Assembly: GCF_030408775.1 (NCBI RefSeq)
Contig: NZ_CP047210.1
Coordinates: 558,001-622,000, forward strand
Source of the DNA: Corynebacterium fournieri
GTDB taxonomy: Bacteria; Actinomycetota; Actinomycetes; Mycobacteriales; Mycobacteriaceae
DNA: 64,000 nucleotides
Reading direction: 5' to 3'
Both the position numbers and the translations under genes were made by a program. Below the pieces are notes generated by a model that saw nothing but the letters and a program-made list of their open reading frames with translations, was not told where the DNA came from and ran no database searches. Of this stretch, positions 8,677 to 15,347 are shown one piece after another. Positions within the stretch are counted from its first letter, which is position 1; the number at the start of each line of letters is the position of its first letter.

Positions 8677-8803
8677 TTTCTTTTTCTCGCGGGGCCGTGG
8701 CTTGCGAAGACAGATACCTCAACGAGACAGGGGAGCGACCCCTAGACACCAGAGCTGTCTCCAACAGACGGATTGACCATCAATCCGAACAAGGAGGCAC
8801 CTG

Positions 8804-8947
8804 ATGCGCGACTTCATCCACACCGACCTGGAACTGCTCTACCAGCTCGCCGACGGCATCGACGGCGAGGACGCCGATCCGGGCGCAGCGCAAGAACTGC
8901 GCGACCTAGAGGCGGCAGGCACACCGCTGCCCTGGGCAGTGCTGTAA
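8804..8947 (+). CDS. Small acidic hypothetical protein (47 aa)
   Basis: ATG 8804 follows a strong AAGGAGG (8791-8797) at ideal spacing. The product starts MRDFIHTDLELLYQLADGID and ends PLPWAVL. It is acidic and predicted helical, with the repeated pattern D-L-E/L-L. It has no cysteine pair or membrane segment. It lies between the DUF4192 gene and ssb, 90 nt before the latter. The ribosome binding site and island context argue that it is real. No function recognised. Confidence 0.6.
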   Translation: MRDFIHTDLELLYQLADGIDGEDADPGAAQELRDLEAAGTPLPWAVL

Positions 8948-9037
8948 CGACAGCGCAACCACCCCGCAGCAGCAAAGCCGCTGCTTAAGTACCCAAATTG
9001 CACGGCAATTCACACCCCTCACGTAAGGAGAACCACC

Positions 9038-9457
9038 ATGTCCAACCCATTCAACAACGGCACCATCGTCGGCAACGCAGCTCGCGCACCGAAGCTGTTC
9101 GAGCACGCAAACGGCGGCGCGACGGTGAAACTCAGCGTCTATGCGCGCAACACCTTCAAGAACAAGGCCACCGGCAAGGTTGAGTCCGAGATCGTGGAGC
9201 TGACCGGCTACGTCCAGGACGCGAAGAACCCCGGCGTGTTCGGCTGCATCGGCTCCGGCGATCGCGTCGCGGTGAGCTACTCGCTGAAAACCGACGTCTA
9301 CACCGACAAGGACGGTGTGAAGCACTACCCGCTGGTCGCACGCATCGACACGGTGCAGTTGATTGATTCCAAGAAGGAGTCCGCGGCCCGAGCAGCCCGT
9401 CGAGGCAACGACGCTGCGACCGCAGCGCTCGCAGACGCTGAACAAGCACCGTTCTAG
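9038..9457 (+). CDS. ssb: Single-stranded DNA-binding protein (mobile-element type)
   Basis: A 139-residue protein with an OB-fold core: residues 6-14 (NNGTIVGNA), about 31-37 (VKLSVYA), and 75-85 (GSGDRVAVSYS), then VYTDKDGVKHYPLVARIDTV. The C-terminus (EQAPF) is acidic-plus-Phe, resembling but not matching the DDDIPF tip of chromosomal SSB. It is shorter and more divergent than the housekeeping protein, as expected for a plasmid-borne SSB that coats DNA during transfer or replication. GTAAGGAG precedes the ATG, and a terminator follows at 9469. Confidence 0.85.
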   Translation: MSNPFNNGTIVGNAARAPKLFEHANGGATVKLSVYARNTFKNKATGKVESEIVELTGYVQDAKNPGVFGCIGSGDRVAVSYSLKTDVYTDKDGVKHYPLVARIDTVQLIDSKKESAARAARRGNDAATAALADAEQAPF

Positions 9458-9468
9458 TTACAACAACA

Positions 9469-9490
9469 CCCCGTAGGTTTCCCTGCGGGG
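9469..9490 (+). terminator. Terminator after ssb
   Basis: CCCCGTAGG / CCTGCGGGG stem with a TTTC loop, followed by TTATTTTTTC. Confidence 0.9.
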
Positions 9491-9577
9491 TTATTTTTTC
9501 TCTTCAAAATACTAGATCCGCCGAGGTCGTGGTCGACCCATACATCGATTCGTACAGTTCCCGTGTCGCTGAGATGG

Positions 9578-9635
9578 GATTCATCCAACCTCGCCCCCGG
9601 AAGAGCGATTCATCCAACCTTGCCCCCGGAAGAGC
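9578..9635. repeat. Tandem 29-bp duplication (two copies, one mismatch)
   Basis: Copy 1 (9578-9606) and copy 2 (9607-9635) are directly adjacent and differ at one base (CTCGCC versus TTGCC). Each begins GATTCATCCAACC and ends CCCCCGGAAGAGC. The surrounding 9,500-9,770 has no convincing gene. The unit may be a duplicated end of a lost insertion sequence. Confidence 0.75.
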
Positions 9636-9769
9636 CCAGTGCAGGTTGTCGACCACCTGTGGGAGCTCCTGGGCCTACAAGACCAGGTACCCGTTACGAC
9701 TCCCAGAAATACAAGATCTGACCCCTGCGAATGTCGCCCCGGACCTTGAGACCGTCGGTCCCCATTTCA

Positions 9770-9950
9770 GGTGCTGTTGCAAAGTTGGGGGGAGAGCAGC
9801 GAAGACTCAGTTTCTCATTCCCTGATGGCCGCTGCGTGTGGGCGTTCTCAGGCCGTCTCGAAGACCCGGTTGACGATCACCGCGTCCGGGTTCGGTTGCC
9901 CGTAGACAAACATCGTGCCTTGCCCTTTCCGCAATGAGTGCATCGCCTCC
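9770..9950 (-). mobile_element. Remnant of an IS6-family insertion sequence (terminal repeat plus transposase C-terminus)
   Basis: GGTGCTGTTGCAAAGTTGG at 9770-9788 is the terminal inverted repeat of the IS6 group (IS26/IS6100/IS1628-like ends read G-G-n-n-C-T-G-T-T-G-C-A-A-A). About 60 bp inside it, the minus strand from about 9950 to the TGA at 9848 reads VEAMHSLRKGQGTMFVYGQP...VNRVFETA, the C-terminal end of an IS6-family transposase. The rest of the transposase, including its catalytic domain, is missing. A matching end lies at 12070 on the far side of the efflux-tetR pair. Confidence 0.75.
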
Positions 9951-10046
9951 ACAGCGCTACATGGTGACGAGAACGCCGTTGGGATGCGAAAGTAGCTACG
10001 TCTGTTTGATGGTCCAGGAGATCGACGGGCCTGCCGATTGGAGATG

Positions 10047-10062
10047 TGATCTGATCAGATCA
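10047..10062. repeat. Perfect 16-bp palindrome next to the efflux gene stop codon
   Basis: TGATCTGATCAGATCA is its own reverse complement. Part of it recurs as CAGATCAGA immediately to the right, at the stop codon of the transporter gene (10068). It could form a small hairpin at the mRNA 3' end or bind a protein. Confidence 0.5.
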
Positions 10063-10067
10063 GCAGA

Positions 10068-11255
10068 TCAGACACAATCTACTGTTTCAGTTGCATGGGG
10101 CGGTCGAAGAGGTTGTCTTCTGCCTCGTGCTTGTGTTGCGAGGGTGAGTGTGGCGAGAACGGCGAAGGCTGCTCCGATCCACATGGCTGCGGAGGGATCG
10201 TCACCGGCTCGGCCGATGGCGAGCGCGCCGATTGCTGATCCCAGGGCGACGCCCATGGTAATGAGGGAGGTGTGCACCGTGCTGACCATGTTCCCGGTTC
10301 CTCCGATTTCGGCGACGCGGGCGACCAGGGCGGGGTTCATCGGCACTCCGGCGACGCCTACGATGAGCACCATGGCCAGCACGAGCGGCTGTGCGTTGCT
10401 GAAGGCTCCAAGGAGCGCGAGTGAGATGAATAGCAGTGTGTGTCCGATGCGCAGGATGCCGATGGCGTGCTGGTCGGCGAACTTGCCGACGATGAGGTTG
10501 CCGATGAAGGACACGATCCCGTAGGCGAGCAGGATCAGGGTCGTCGTATTCGTCGCGAAGCCGGCGTTCTGTTCCAGCAGCGGGGTGAAGTAGGAGAAGC
10601 CGGCAAAGGCTGCGCCGATGGTCAGCAGGCTGACCAGGTATCTGGACCAGAGTTTCGGCGAGCGCAGCTTGCGCAGGTCCTGTGCGGCGGCTTCCTGGGT
10701 GGCGGCTTCACGGGCAGGCAGGGTGAGCAGGCTGATGAGGAACACGGCGAAGGCCGCGATGCCTAGGGTGTAGAAGCTGGACTGCCAGCCCCAGCGGGCC
10801 GCGAGGAAGTGCGACAGCGGCAGGCCGATGACGGTTCCGATCATGATGCCGCCGAGCACGATGGACACTGCTTCGCCGATCTTCTCCGGACTCGGGGCCA
10901 GTCGGGCGCTGTAGGACACGGCGATGCCATAGGCGGCGCCGGAGAGGCATCCGGTCAGGACGCGAAGCAGTGCCAGCCACCAGAACTCGTGGATCAGCGG
11001 GACCAGGACCTCCAGCGCGGCATAGGTTCCGATGACGATCAACAGCGAGGCTTTAGGTGGGCGATGCCGCAGGAGGTACACCAGCAGCGGGCCTCCGAGC
11101 GCCATGCCGAGCGCGTACAAAGTGACCACCGTCCCGACCTGGCCGGTCGAGACGCCCAGGTCTGCGGCGATCTGCGGCATCATCCCCGCGGTCTGGAACT
11201 CGCTCATGACCACCACCATGATCGTGAGCATCAGTACGTACAGGTATTTCTTCAT
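10068..11255 (-). CDS. MFS transporter, DHA1-type drug efflux family
   Basis: A 395-residue protein with 12 predicted membrane helices, beginning MKKYLYVLMLTIMVVVMSEF. It has DHA1 features: the helix 1 motif SEFQTAGMMPQIAADLG, a motif-A-like loop after helix 2, and the motif-C-like segment AVSIVLGGIMIGTVIGLPLS in helix 5. Such proteins export hydrophobic drugs, sugars or arabinose-like compounds with protons. It is transcribed with or after the tetR-type gene, 85 bp upstream. The promoter region shares a 19-bp element with the tetR promoter (11272-11290 and 11965-11983), which suggests control by that repressor. It is not recognisably the corynebacterial chloramphenicol exporter Cmx. Substrate unknown. 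Confidence 0.88.
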   Translation of the reverse strand: MKKYLYVLMLTIMVVVMSEFQTAGMMPQIAADLGVSTGQVGTVVTLYALGMALGGPLLVYLLRHRPPKASLLIVIGTYAALEVLVPLIHEFWWLALLRVLTGCLSGAAYGIAVSYSARLAPSPEKIGEAVSIVLGGIMIGTVIGLPLSHFLAARWGWQSSFYTLGIAAFAVFLISLLTLPAREAATQEAAAQDLRKLRSPKLWSRYLVSLLTIGAAFAGFSYFTPLLEQNAGFATNTTTLILLAYGIVSFIGNLIVGKFADQHAIGILRIGHTLLFISLALLGAFSNAQPLVLAMVLIVGVAGVPMNPALVARVAEIGGTGNMVSTVHTSLITMGVALGSAIGALAIGRAGDDPSAAMWIGAAFAVLATLTLATQARGRRQPLRPPHATETVDCV

Positions 11256-11271
11256 TGCTCGGTCTCCAATG

Positions 11272-11290
11272 TGGATTCTCTAGTACAAAA
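11272..11290. promoter_or_regulatory. Candidate TetR operator, copy 1 (before the efflux gene)
   Basis: TGGATTCTCTAGTACAAAA matches copy 2 at 11965-11983 (TGGACTATGGAGTACAAAA) at 15 of 19 positions. It lies 17 bp upstream of the efflux start codon. Confidence 0.5.
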
Positions 11291-11340
11291 TAAAGGTGCA
11301 GGTGAGCCCGACAGCTCACGGATTTCTCAGTAGTAGCGTA

Positions 11341-11943
11341 TCAAGGTGTCAGGGCACTGAGGCCGAGTGCGACGATCCGCCGCAGTTCCTCGGGTGCGGA
11401 GCCGGCCTGTGCCATGACGCGAATCCCTGAGATCAGGGTGACGACCAGCAGTGCGGTGTCCCGAGCGTCCAGGTCCGGCCGGAGGCTGCCGTCGAACCTG
11501 CCGGCCCTGACGGCGTGCTCCAGCATCGCGAGCTGGCGTCCCAGTGCACGGTCGAGGATGCGGGCGACGCGCGGGTCCTGACTGCCGCGGTCCGGCGTCA
11601 TGCGTGTCGTCACGACCATGCACCCGGCCGCGTGCCCTTCAGTGGACGCCTCGTACTCCTCGGCGATCATGAGATTCAGAACACCGCTCACGCGTGCGAA
11701 GCCATCCAGTTCGGCATCGGCGAGCACCGCCTCCTGACTCTCACCAGTGACCTCGACATAGCGCTCCAGTGCTCGAACGAACAGCTCATCCTTGGAGTCG
11801 AAGGCGTTGTACAGGCTGCTCCGCCGCACCCCGGCCGCCGCGCACAACTGCTCAGTCGACGTGTCCGCGAATCCACGCACCCTGAACTGCGCGGCCGCGG
11901 CATCCAGCACCGTCGCCTCGTCAAACGTTCGTGGTCTACCCAT
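11341..11943 (-). CDS. TetR/AcrR family transcriptional regulator
   Basis: A 200-residue protein from ATG 11943. The N-terminal TetR helix-turn-helix is clear: MGRPRTFDEATVLDAAAAQF, then GFADTSTEQLCAAAGVRRSS and LYNAFDSKDELF (residues 1-55). The C-terminal part is the helical ligand-binding region (CMVVTTRMTPDRGSQDPRVA; ALLVVTLISGIRVMAQAG) typical of the TetR_C group that represses efflux genes. It precedes the DHA1 transporter in the same direction, and the shared 19-bp element upstream of both genes suggests autoregulation and control of the pump. Confidence 0.9.
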   Translation of the reverse strand: MGRPRTFDEATVLDAAAAQFRVRGFADTSTEQLCAAAGVRRSSLYNAFDSKDELFVRALERYVEVTGESQEAVLADAELDGFARVSGVLNLMIAEEYEASTEGHAAGCMVVTTRMTPDRGSQDPRVARILDRALGRQLAMLEHAVRAGRFDGSLRPDLDARDTALLVVTLISGIRVMAQAGSAPEELRRIVALGLSALTP

Positions 11944-11964
11944 GTCCGCGATGCTAGCAGTTAA

Positions 11965-11983
11965 TGGACTATGGAGTACAAAA
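11965..11983. promoter_or_regulatory. Candidate TetR operator, copy 2 (before tetR)
   Basis: TGGACTATGGAGTACAAAA lies 21 bp upstream of the tetR start codon and matches copy 1 in the same orientation (15 of 19). Confidence 0.5.
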
Positions 11984-12069
11984 CAAACACAGGCCGCGAC
12001 CGACGCAGCGTTGACTGGTGCAGCCGTTGTTGAATGGGCTGCCCGCATGACGCGCACCTGGCTCGTATA

Positions 12070-12100
12070 GGTGCTGTTGCAAAGTTGGGGGGGGGAGAGC
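12070..12100. mobile_element. Second IS6-family terminal repeat (isolated scar)
   Basis: GGTGCTGTTGCAAAGTTGG starts at 12070 and is followed by a G-run and GAGAGCAG, the same as at 9770 (the G-run is two bases longer). No transposase sequence follows. With 9770 it brackets the DHA1-tetR pair. Confidence 0.7.
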
Positions 12101-12144
12101 AGCTTCTTCGACCTCCTCCGATGGTGCTTCATCACACAATGATT

Positions 12145-13509
12145 CTAAACTTCAGGTGTAACTGGCTCCTGTAGGTGACTGATGATGGTGGCAGCAACTA
12201 CGAGCGCTGCGGCACCGAAGACTCCACCGGCGACCGCGACGGCTGTGTGGAAGCCTGTGAGGAACGCTCCACTGGCGACCATTTCGCCGAGGACTGCGAC
12301 GCCGACGACGCTGCCGGTCTGGCGGGCGGCATTGATGACTCCTCCTGCGATGCCGACATGTTCCGGCGGGGCCGAGGCCACTGCGGCCGAGGTCGCGGCC
12401 GGCATCGCGAAGGCCATCCCGAATCCAGCTGTGAAGGTCAACACCGCGACCACCACGTAAGGGGTTTCTGCGGTGAGCAGCACGAGGCTGCTGAAGCCGA
12501 TCGTGCCGACTACCAGGCCGGTGAGCATGGTGGGGAACGCGCCCCACCGGGCGACGGCACGGCCGCCCAGCGGTGACGCGACCACGGCGCTGCACGCTTG
12601 TGGTGCCAGCGCGAGGCCTGCCAGCCACGGCTCGTATCCCAGGTACTGCTGGAAGAAGAGGGAGAGCACGAAGAGTTGTCCGAAGAAGCTGAAGTTGAGC
12701 GCGAGCCCTACCATTGCGGCCACGGAGAACCGGGCACGAGTGAACAAGGCCATCGGCAGCATCGGGTCCGGGTGTCGTCGCTCTGCGATGATGAACAGGG
12801 CGAGGAAGACGCCCCCGGCGATCAGCACGGCTACCTGCCAGGGTGACCATCCGTGTTCGCCTGCGGTGATGACTGCATAGGTTACTGCCACCAGCGTGAG
12901 CACGGAGAGCACCTGTCCGGGTAGGTCCACCCGTCTCGCGCGACTGCCCGTGAGCACGGGAATTGCCCACAAGGTGAGCAGACAGCCGATCGCGACGATG
13001 GGGAGGTTGACCCAGAACACCGCCCGCCACCCGATCGTCGACACCAGCGCTCCGCCCAGGACCGGTCCGATCGCGGCGGCAACACCTCCTGCGCCGCCCC
13101 ACAGCCCGATGGCGCGTGCTCGTTCCTTCGGATCGTCGTACACAGCCGACAGCAATGCCAGAGAGCCCGGCACGATCGCTGCCGCGCCCACGCCCTGGAC
13201 GGCGCGACCAGCGACGAGGAACCCGCCTGTGGGAGCGAGGGCGCACACGGCCGAGAGCACAGCAAAGACCACCAGGCCAGCGAGGTAGACCCTGCGGGCC
13301 CCGAGACGGTCGCATGCGGCCCCAGCTGTGAGAAGGAACGCGGCGAACACGAGGGTGTAAGCGTCGACGACCCACTGCAGCGAGCCCACCGTCATGTCGA
13401 GGTCAGTGCCGATCTCGGCGAGGGCGACATTGACGATGGTCGTATCGAGCATGACGATGAAGAAACCGAGGAGGGTCGCGACCAGCGCCGTGCGCCGATG
13501 CGCGGTCAT
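12145..13509 (-). CDS. MFS transporter, DHA2 (EmrB/QacA) drug efflux family
   Basis: A 454-residue protein with about 14 membrane helices. The helix 1 motif LDTTIVNVALAEIGTDL (D1 motif of the DHA2 group), WVVDAYTLVFAAFLLTAGA, the motif-A loop CDRLGARRVYLAGLV and the motif-C segment GVAAAIGPVLGGALV are all present. This supports proton-driven multidrug export. Its ATG overlaps the stop of a 35-codon upstream gene (ATGA, 13506-13509), so translation is probably coupled. A palindrome and a divergent ArsR-type regulator lie upstream. Confidence 0.92.
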   Translation of the reverse strand: MTAHRRTALVATLLGFFIVMLDTTIVNVALAEIGTDLDMTVGSLQWVVDAYTLVFAAFLLTAGAACDRLGARRVYLAGLVVFAVLSAVCALAPTGGFLVAGRAVQGVGAAAIVPGSLALLSAVYDDPKERARAIGLWGGAGGVAAAIGPVLGGALVSTIGWRAVFWVNLPIVAIGCLLTLWAIPVLTGSRARRVDLPGQVLSVLTLVAVTYAVITAGEHGWSPWQVAVLIAGGVFLALFIIAERRHPDPMLPMALFTRARFSVAAMVGLALNFSFFGQLFVLSLFFQQYLGYEPWLAGLALAPQACSAVVASPLGGRAVARWGAFPTMLTGLVVGTIGFSSLVLLTAETPYVVVAVLTFTAGFGMAFAMPAATSAAVASAPPEHVGIAGGVINAARQTGSVVGVAVLGEMVASGAFLTGFHTAVAVAGGVFGAAALVVAATIISHLQEPVTPEV

Positions 13510-13613
13510 ACGCGAGACTCCAGCGAAGCCTCGGCGGGCGGGTGGCCGAAGTAGGTGCGCTTGTAGAAGTCCTCATCGTAGTGCCCGCGTAGCCGTTGGC
13601 GGTCCCCGTTCAT
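13506..13613 (-). CDS. 35-residue leader protein translationally coupled to the DHA2 exporter
   Basis: ATG 13613 follows GAAGGGA on the minus strand. The product starts MNGDRQRLRGHYDEDFYKR and ends EASLESRV: hydrophilic, with acidic and basic residues interspersed and an aromatic cluster (YDEDFYKRTYF). Its TGA overlaps the exporter's ATG by one base (ATGA). It may be a functional microprotein, a leader that delivers ribosomes to the exporter, or the trimmed end of a larger gene. No family recognised. Confidence 0.5.
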   Translation of the reverse strand: MNGDRQRLRGHYDEDFYKRTYFGHPPAEASLESRV

Positions 13614-13675
13614 CGCGATCGCTCCCTTCGTCTCCTGATGCAATGAATCTGGTGAGTTCAAACTACGCCTGCGAT

Positions 13676-13695
13676 TGTTCGGTCGTCACCGAACA
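13676..13695. promoter_or_regulatory. Palindromic operator candidate between the DHA2 module and its ArsR-type regulator
   Basis: TGTTCGGT-CGTC-ACCGAACA is a perfect 8-bp inverted repeat with a 4-bp centre. It lies 23 bp before the regulator's ATG and 63 bp before the divergent leader gene. Size and symmetry fit a winged-helix dimer site. Confidence 0.6.
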
Positions 13696-13717
13696 GTTCC
13701 GGGTGCACACTGGAGAC

Positions 13718-14404
13718 ATGGTTGCGCGCGTGTTTCCTGAAGCGGTCCCGGATATCTCGACAGTCGCGTCGGCTCTGGCTGACTCGTCGCGGGCGGCCAT
13801 GTGTGCTGCGCTCATGGACGGGCGGGCCTGGACGGTTGGTGAACTGGGCAGGTACGCGGGCCTGGCCCGGTCGACGGCGAGCGAGCATGTTGACGTGCTC
13901 GTCACCCACGGTCTCGTCCACGACATTCGGCAGGGCCGGCACCGCTACATTCGCCTGGCCGGGGAAGACATCGCACGAGTGGTCGAGAGCCTTGGCGTGG
14001 TCGCCCGCTCGCCCCTGCCCACTCCTCACAGCCTCAGCGCGTCACGGGCGAATGCGAACCTACGTGAAGGCCGCACCTGTTATCAGCACCTCGCCGGTAA
14101 GCTCGGGGTGCGCCTGGCTGAACAACTGGAAGAGCACGAGTTCATCGACTCGCACTGTCAGGTCACTAATCAAGGTCATCGCTTGTTCATACAGTGGGGT
14201 GTGCCCCCGAAGATGCTCGACACGGGCAGGTCGTGCATGGACTCCACCGAACGCCGCTTCCACCTCGCCGGCCCTCTCGGCACGGGAATCTGCAAGACTC
14301 TGCTGGATAAGGAATGGCTTTCCCGCAGGGGTCGTACCCGGGCCGTGCGTCTCACTCCCGCCGGGCGGGCAGCGCTCAACGACGCGGGGATCTCCCTCAA
14401 TTGA
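13718..14404 (+). CDS. ArsR/SmtB-like winged-helix transcriptional regulator
   Basis: A 228-residue protein. ATG 13718 is used because the homologous region starts there (MVARVFPEAVPDISTVASAL). Residues about 10-80 form a winged helix: LADSSRAAMCAALMDGRAWT, VGELGRYAGLARSTASEHVD, LVTHGLVHDIRQGRHRYIRL. The C-terminal half has the CYQHLAGKLGVRLAEQL signature of the larger ArsR-like actinobacterial regulators and a final wHTH-like piece (LLDKEWLSRRGRTRAVRLT). No CxC metal site is obvious in the DNA-binding helix, so an organic ligand or drug signal is possible. It is divergent from the leader-DHA2 pair and probably controls it through the palindrome at 13676. Confidence 0.85.
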   Translation: MVARVFPEAVPDISTVASALADSSRAAMCAALMDGRAWTVGELGRYAGLARSTASEHVDVLVTHGLVHDIRQGRHRYIRLAGEDIARVVESLGVVARSPLPTPHSLSASRANANLREGRTCYQHLAGKLGVRLAEQLEEHEFIDSHCQVTNQGHRLFIQWGVPPKMLDTGRSCMDSTERRFHLAGPLGTGICKTLLDKEWLSRRGRTRAVRLTPAGRAALNDAGISLN

Positions 14405-14448
14405 CCGACAGCCGTCCCTGAGGGCTTCAGTCGTTCTTTGGCACCGGC

Positions 14449-14664
14449 GTGACCTTTCGGACGATCGAAAGCCGGGTTACGGTGAAGCGAGACGGGCAAC
14501 TCCTTGGCACGTTTACTGTCCCGGCCGGTCAGGTCGTTGAGCGTACTCTCGATGTCCGAGGCGGAGGCACCGTTACCGTCTACCTCTCGGCTCACGACTC
14601 CAAAGGTGATCAGAAGCGAGTTCCTTCAAGCGGTCTTGCAGTCCTCACCCCGGTTGTGAAGTAA
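14449..14664 (+). pseudogene. Fragment of an unrecognised, possibly carbohydrate-binding, protein
   Basis: A GTG-initiated frame of 71 codons with alternating beta-like sequence (VTVKRDGQLLGTFTVPAGQ; RTLDVRGGGTVTVYLSA). The pattern resembles the C-terminal strands of a beta-sandwich, perhaps NPCBM-like, domain. No ribosome binding site is visible and a stop lies in frame at 14419-14421. It is followed by a good terminator, so it probably is the 3' end of a truncated gene. Function not assigned. Confidence 0.4.
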
Positions 14665-14701
14665 CGACTGACAACAACAGACCAGTTCAGGTCGCACAAG
14701 C

Positions 14702-14730
14702 AAAGCGCTGGGAGCAACACCCAGCGCTTT
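14702..14730 (+). terminator. Terminator
   Basis: AAAGCGCTGGG / CCCAGCGCTTT stem with a 7-nt loop, then CTCTATG. It closes the fragment at 14449. Confidence 0.75.
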
Positions 14731-14810
14731 CTCTATGTCTACGCCAGGTCAAAGTCGTCGTACGGACGTCGCGGGGGAGTAGCGGTGGTGCAGCTCTAGG
14801 TGCACTGACA

Positions 14811-15110
14811 TTTCACGGTGCATTTCACGCGCCAATGTGCTGCACATCATCCGTGCTGTTTCGTTGTGCGGTTCAGTGGCGCATTGACTGGCTTTTCTGC
14901 TGCACAATTCACTGCGCTGCGTAGTGTCTGCGACATTTCATTAACACGTTGATTGCACTGTGTATTGGGCAGCCATTTCATCGACACGTTTACTGCGCAA
15001 TGAAACGCCCCGACACTTTAATGACACGCAAATTGGGCAGTGAAGTGGCTCGCCAGTCTATTGACACCTTTACTGCGTAACAGAATGACACCGTCATTCT
15101 GCCGGCCCTT
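14811..15110. repeat. Iteron-like array of degenerate repeats with 40-bp period
   Basis: The region has no gene. Four units start at 14931, 14971, 15011 and 15051, exactly 40 bp apart, each with an ACAC core at the same offset: ATTTCATTAACACGTT, ATTTCATCGACACGTT, CTTTAATGACACGCAA, GTCTATTGACACCTTT. They are followed by variants of ACTGCGCA or TTGGGCAGTGAA. Weaker copies extend left (TTTCGTTGTGCGGTTCAGTG near 14860; CAATTCACTGCGCTGCG at 14906), and one relative recurs at 15191 (CAATTCGCTGCGCAGCG). The layout resembles plasmid iterons or a transfer origin. No protein partner is identified. Confidence 0.65.
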
Positions 15111-15347
15111 CTGCGGGCGTCTCTTCTGCGCAGCACACGCGCCTTTGTCCCGGCCGACGTGCTGCGCACTCTCTCCGCCACTTAACAGGCCAATTCGCTG
15201 CGCAGCGTAGTGACACTCCGCTCAGCGTGGCCCAGATTTCTTCGATTTTCGCTGGATATCAGCCGTTTAACCGCAGCCGATGGCCGACGACGCCGACGGC
15301 ACCCTGTTAGGCCCGCAGAAGGCCGTACAGGGCAGGGGAGAGCAGCG

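Noticed and set aside
10068-11255. Known chloramphenicol exporter Cmx
   Set aside because: The N-terminal and helix sequences do not match what I recall of Cmx; only the broader DHA1 family fits.
11792-12070. 92-codon plus-strand frame over the tetR start
   Set aside because: Most of it is a shadow of tetR, and the tail beyond has no support.
14811-15110. CRISPR array
   Set aside because: The units are degenerate over their whole length, there are no constant repeats separated by unique spacers, and no cas genes lie nearby.
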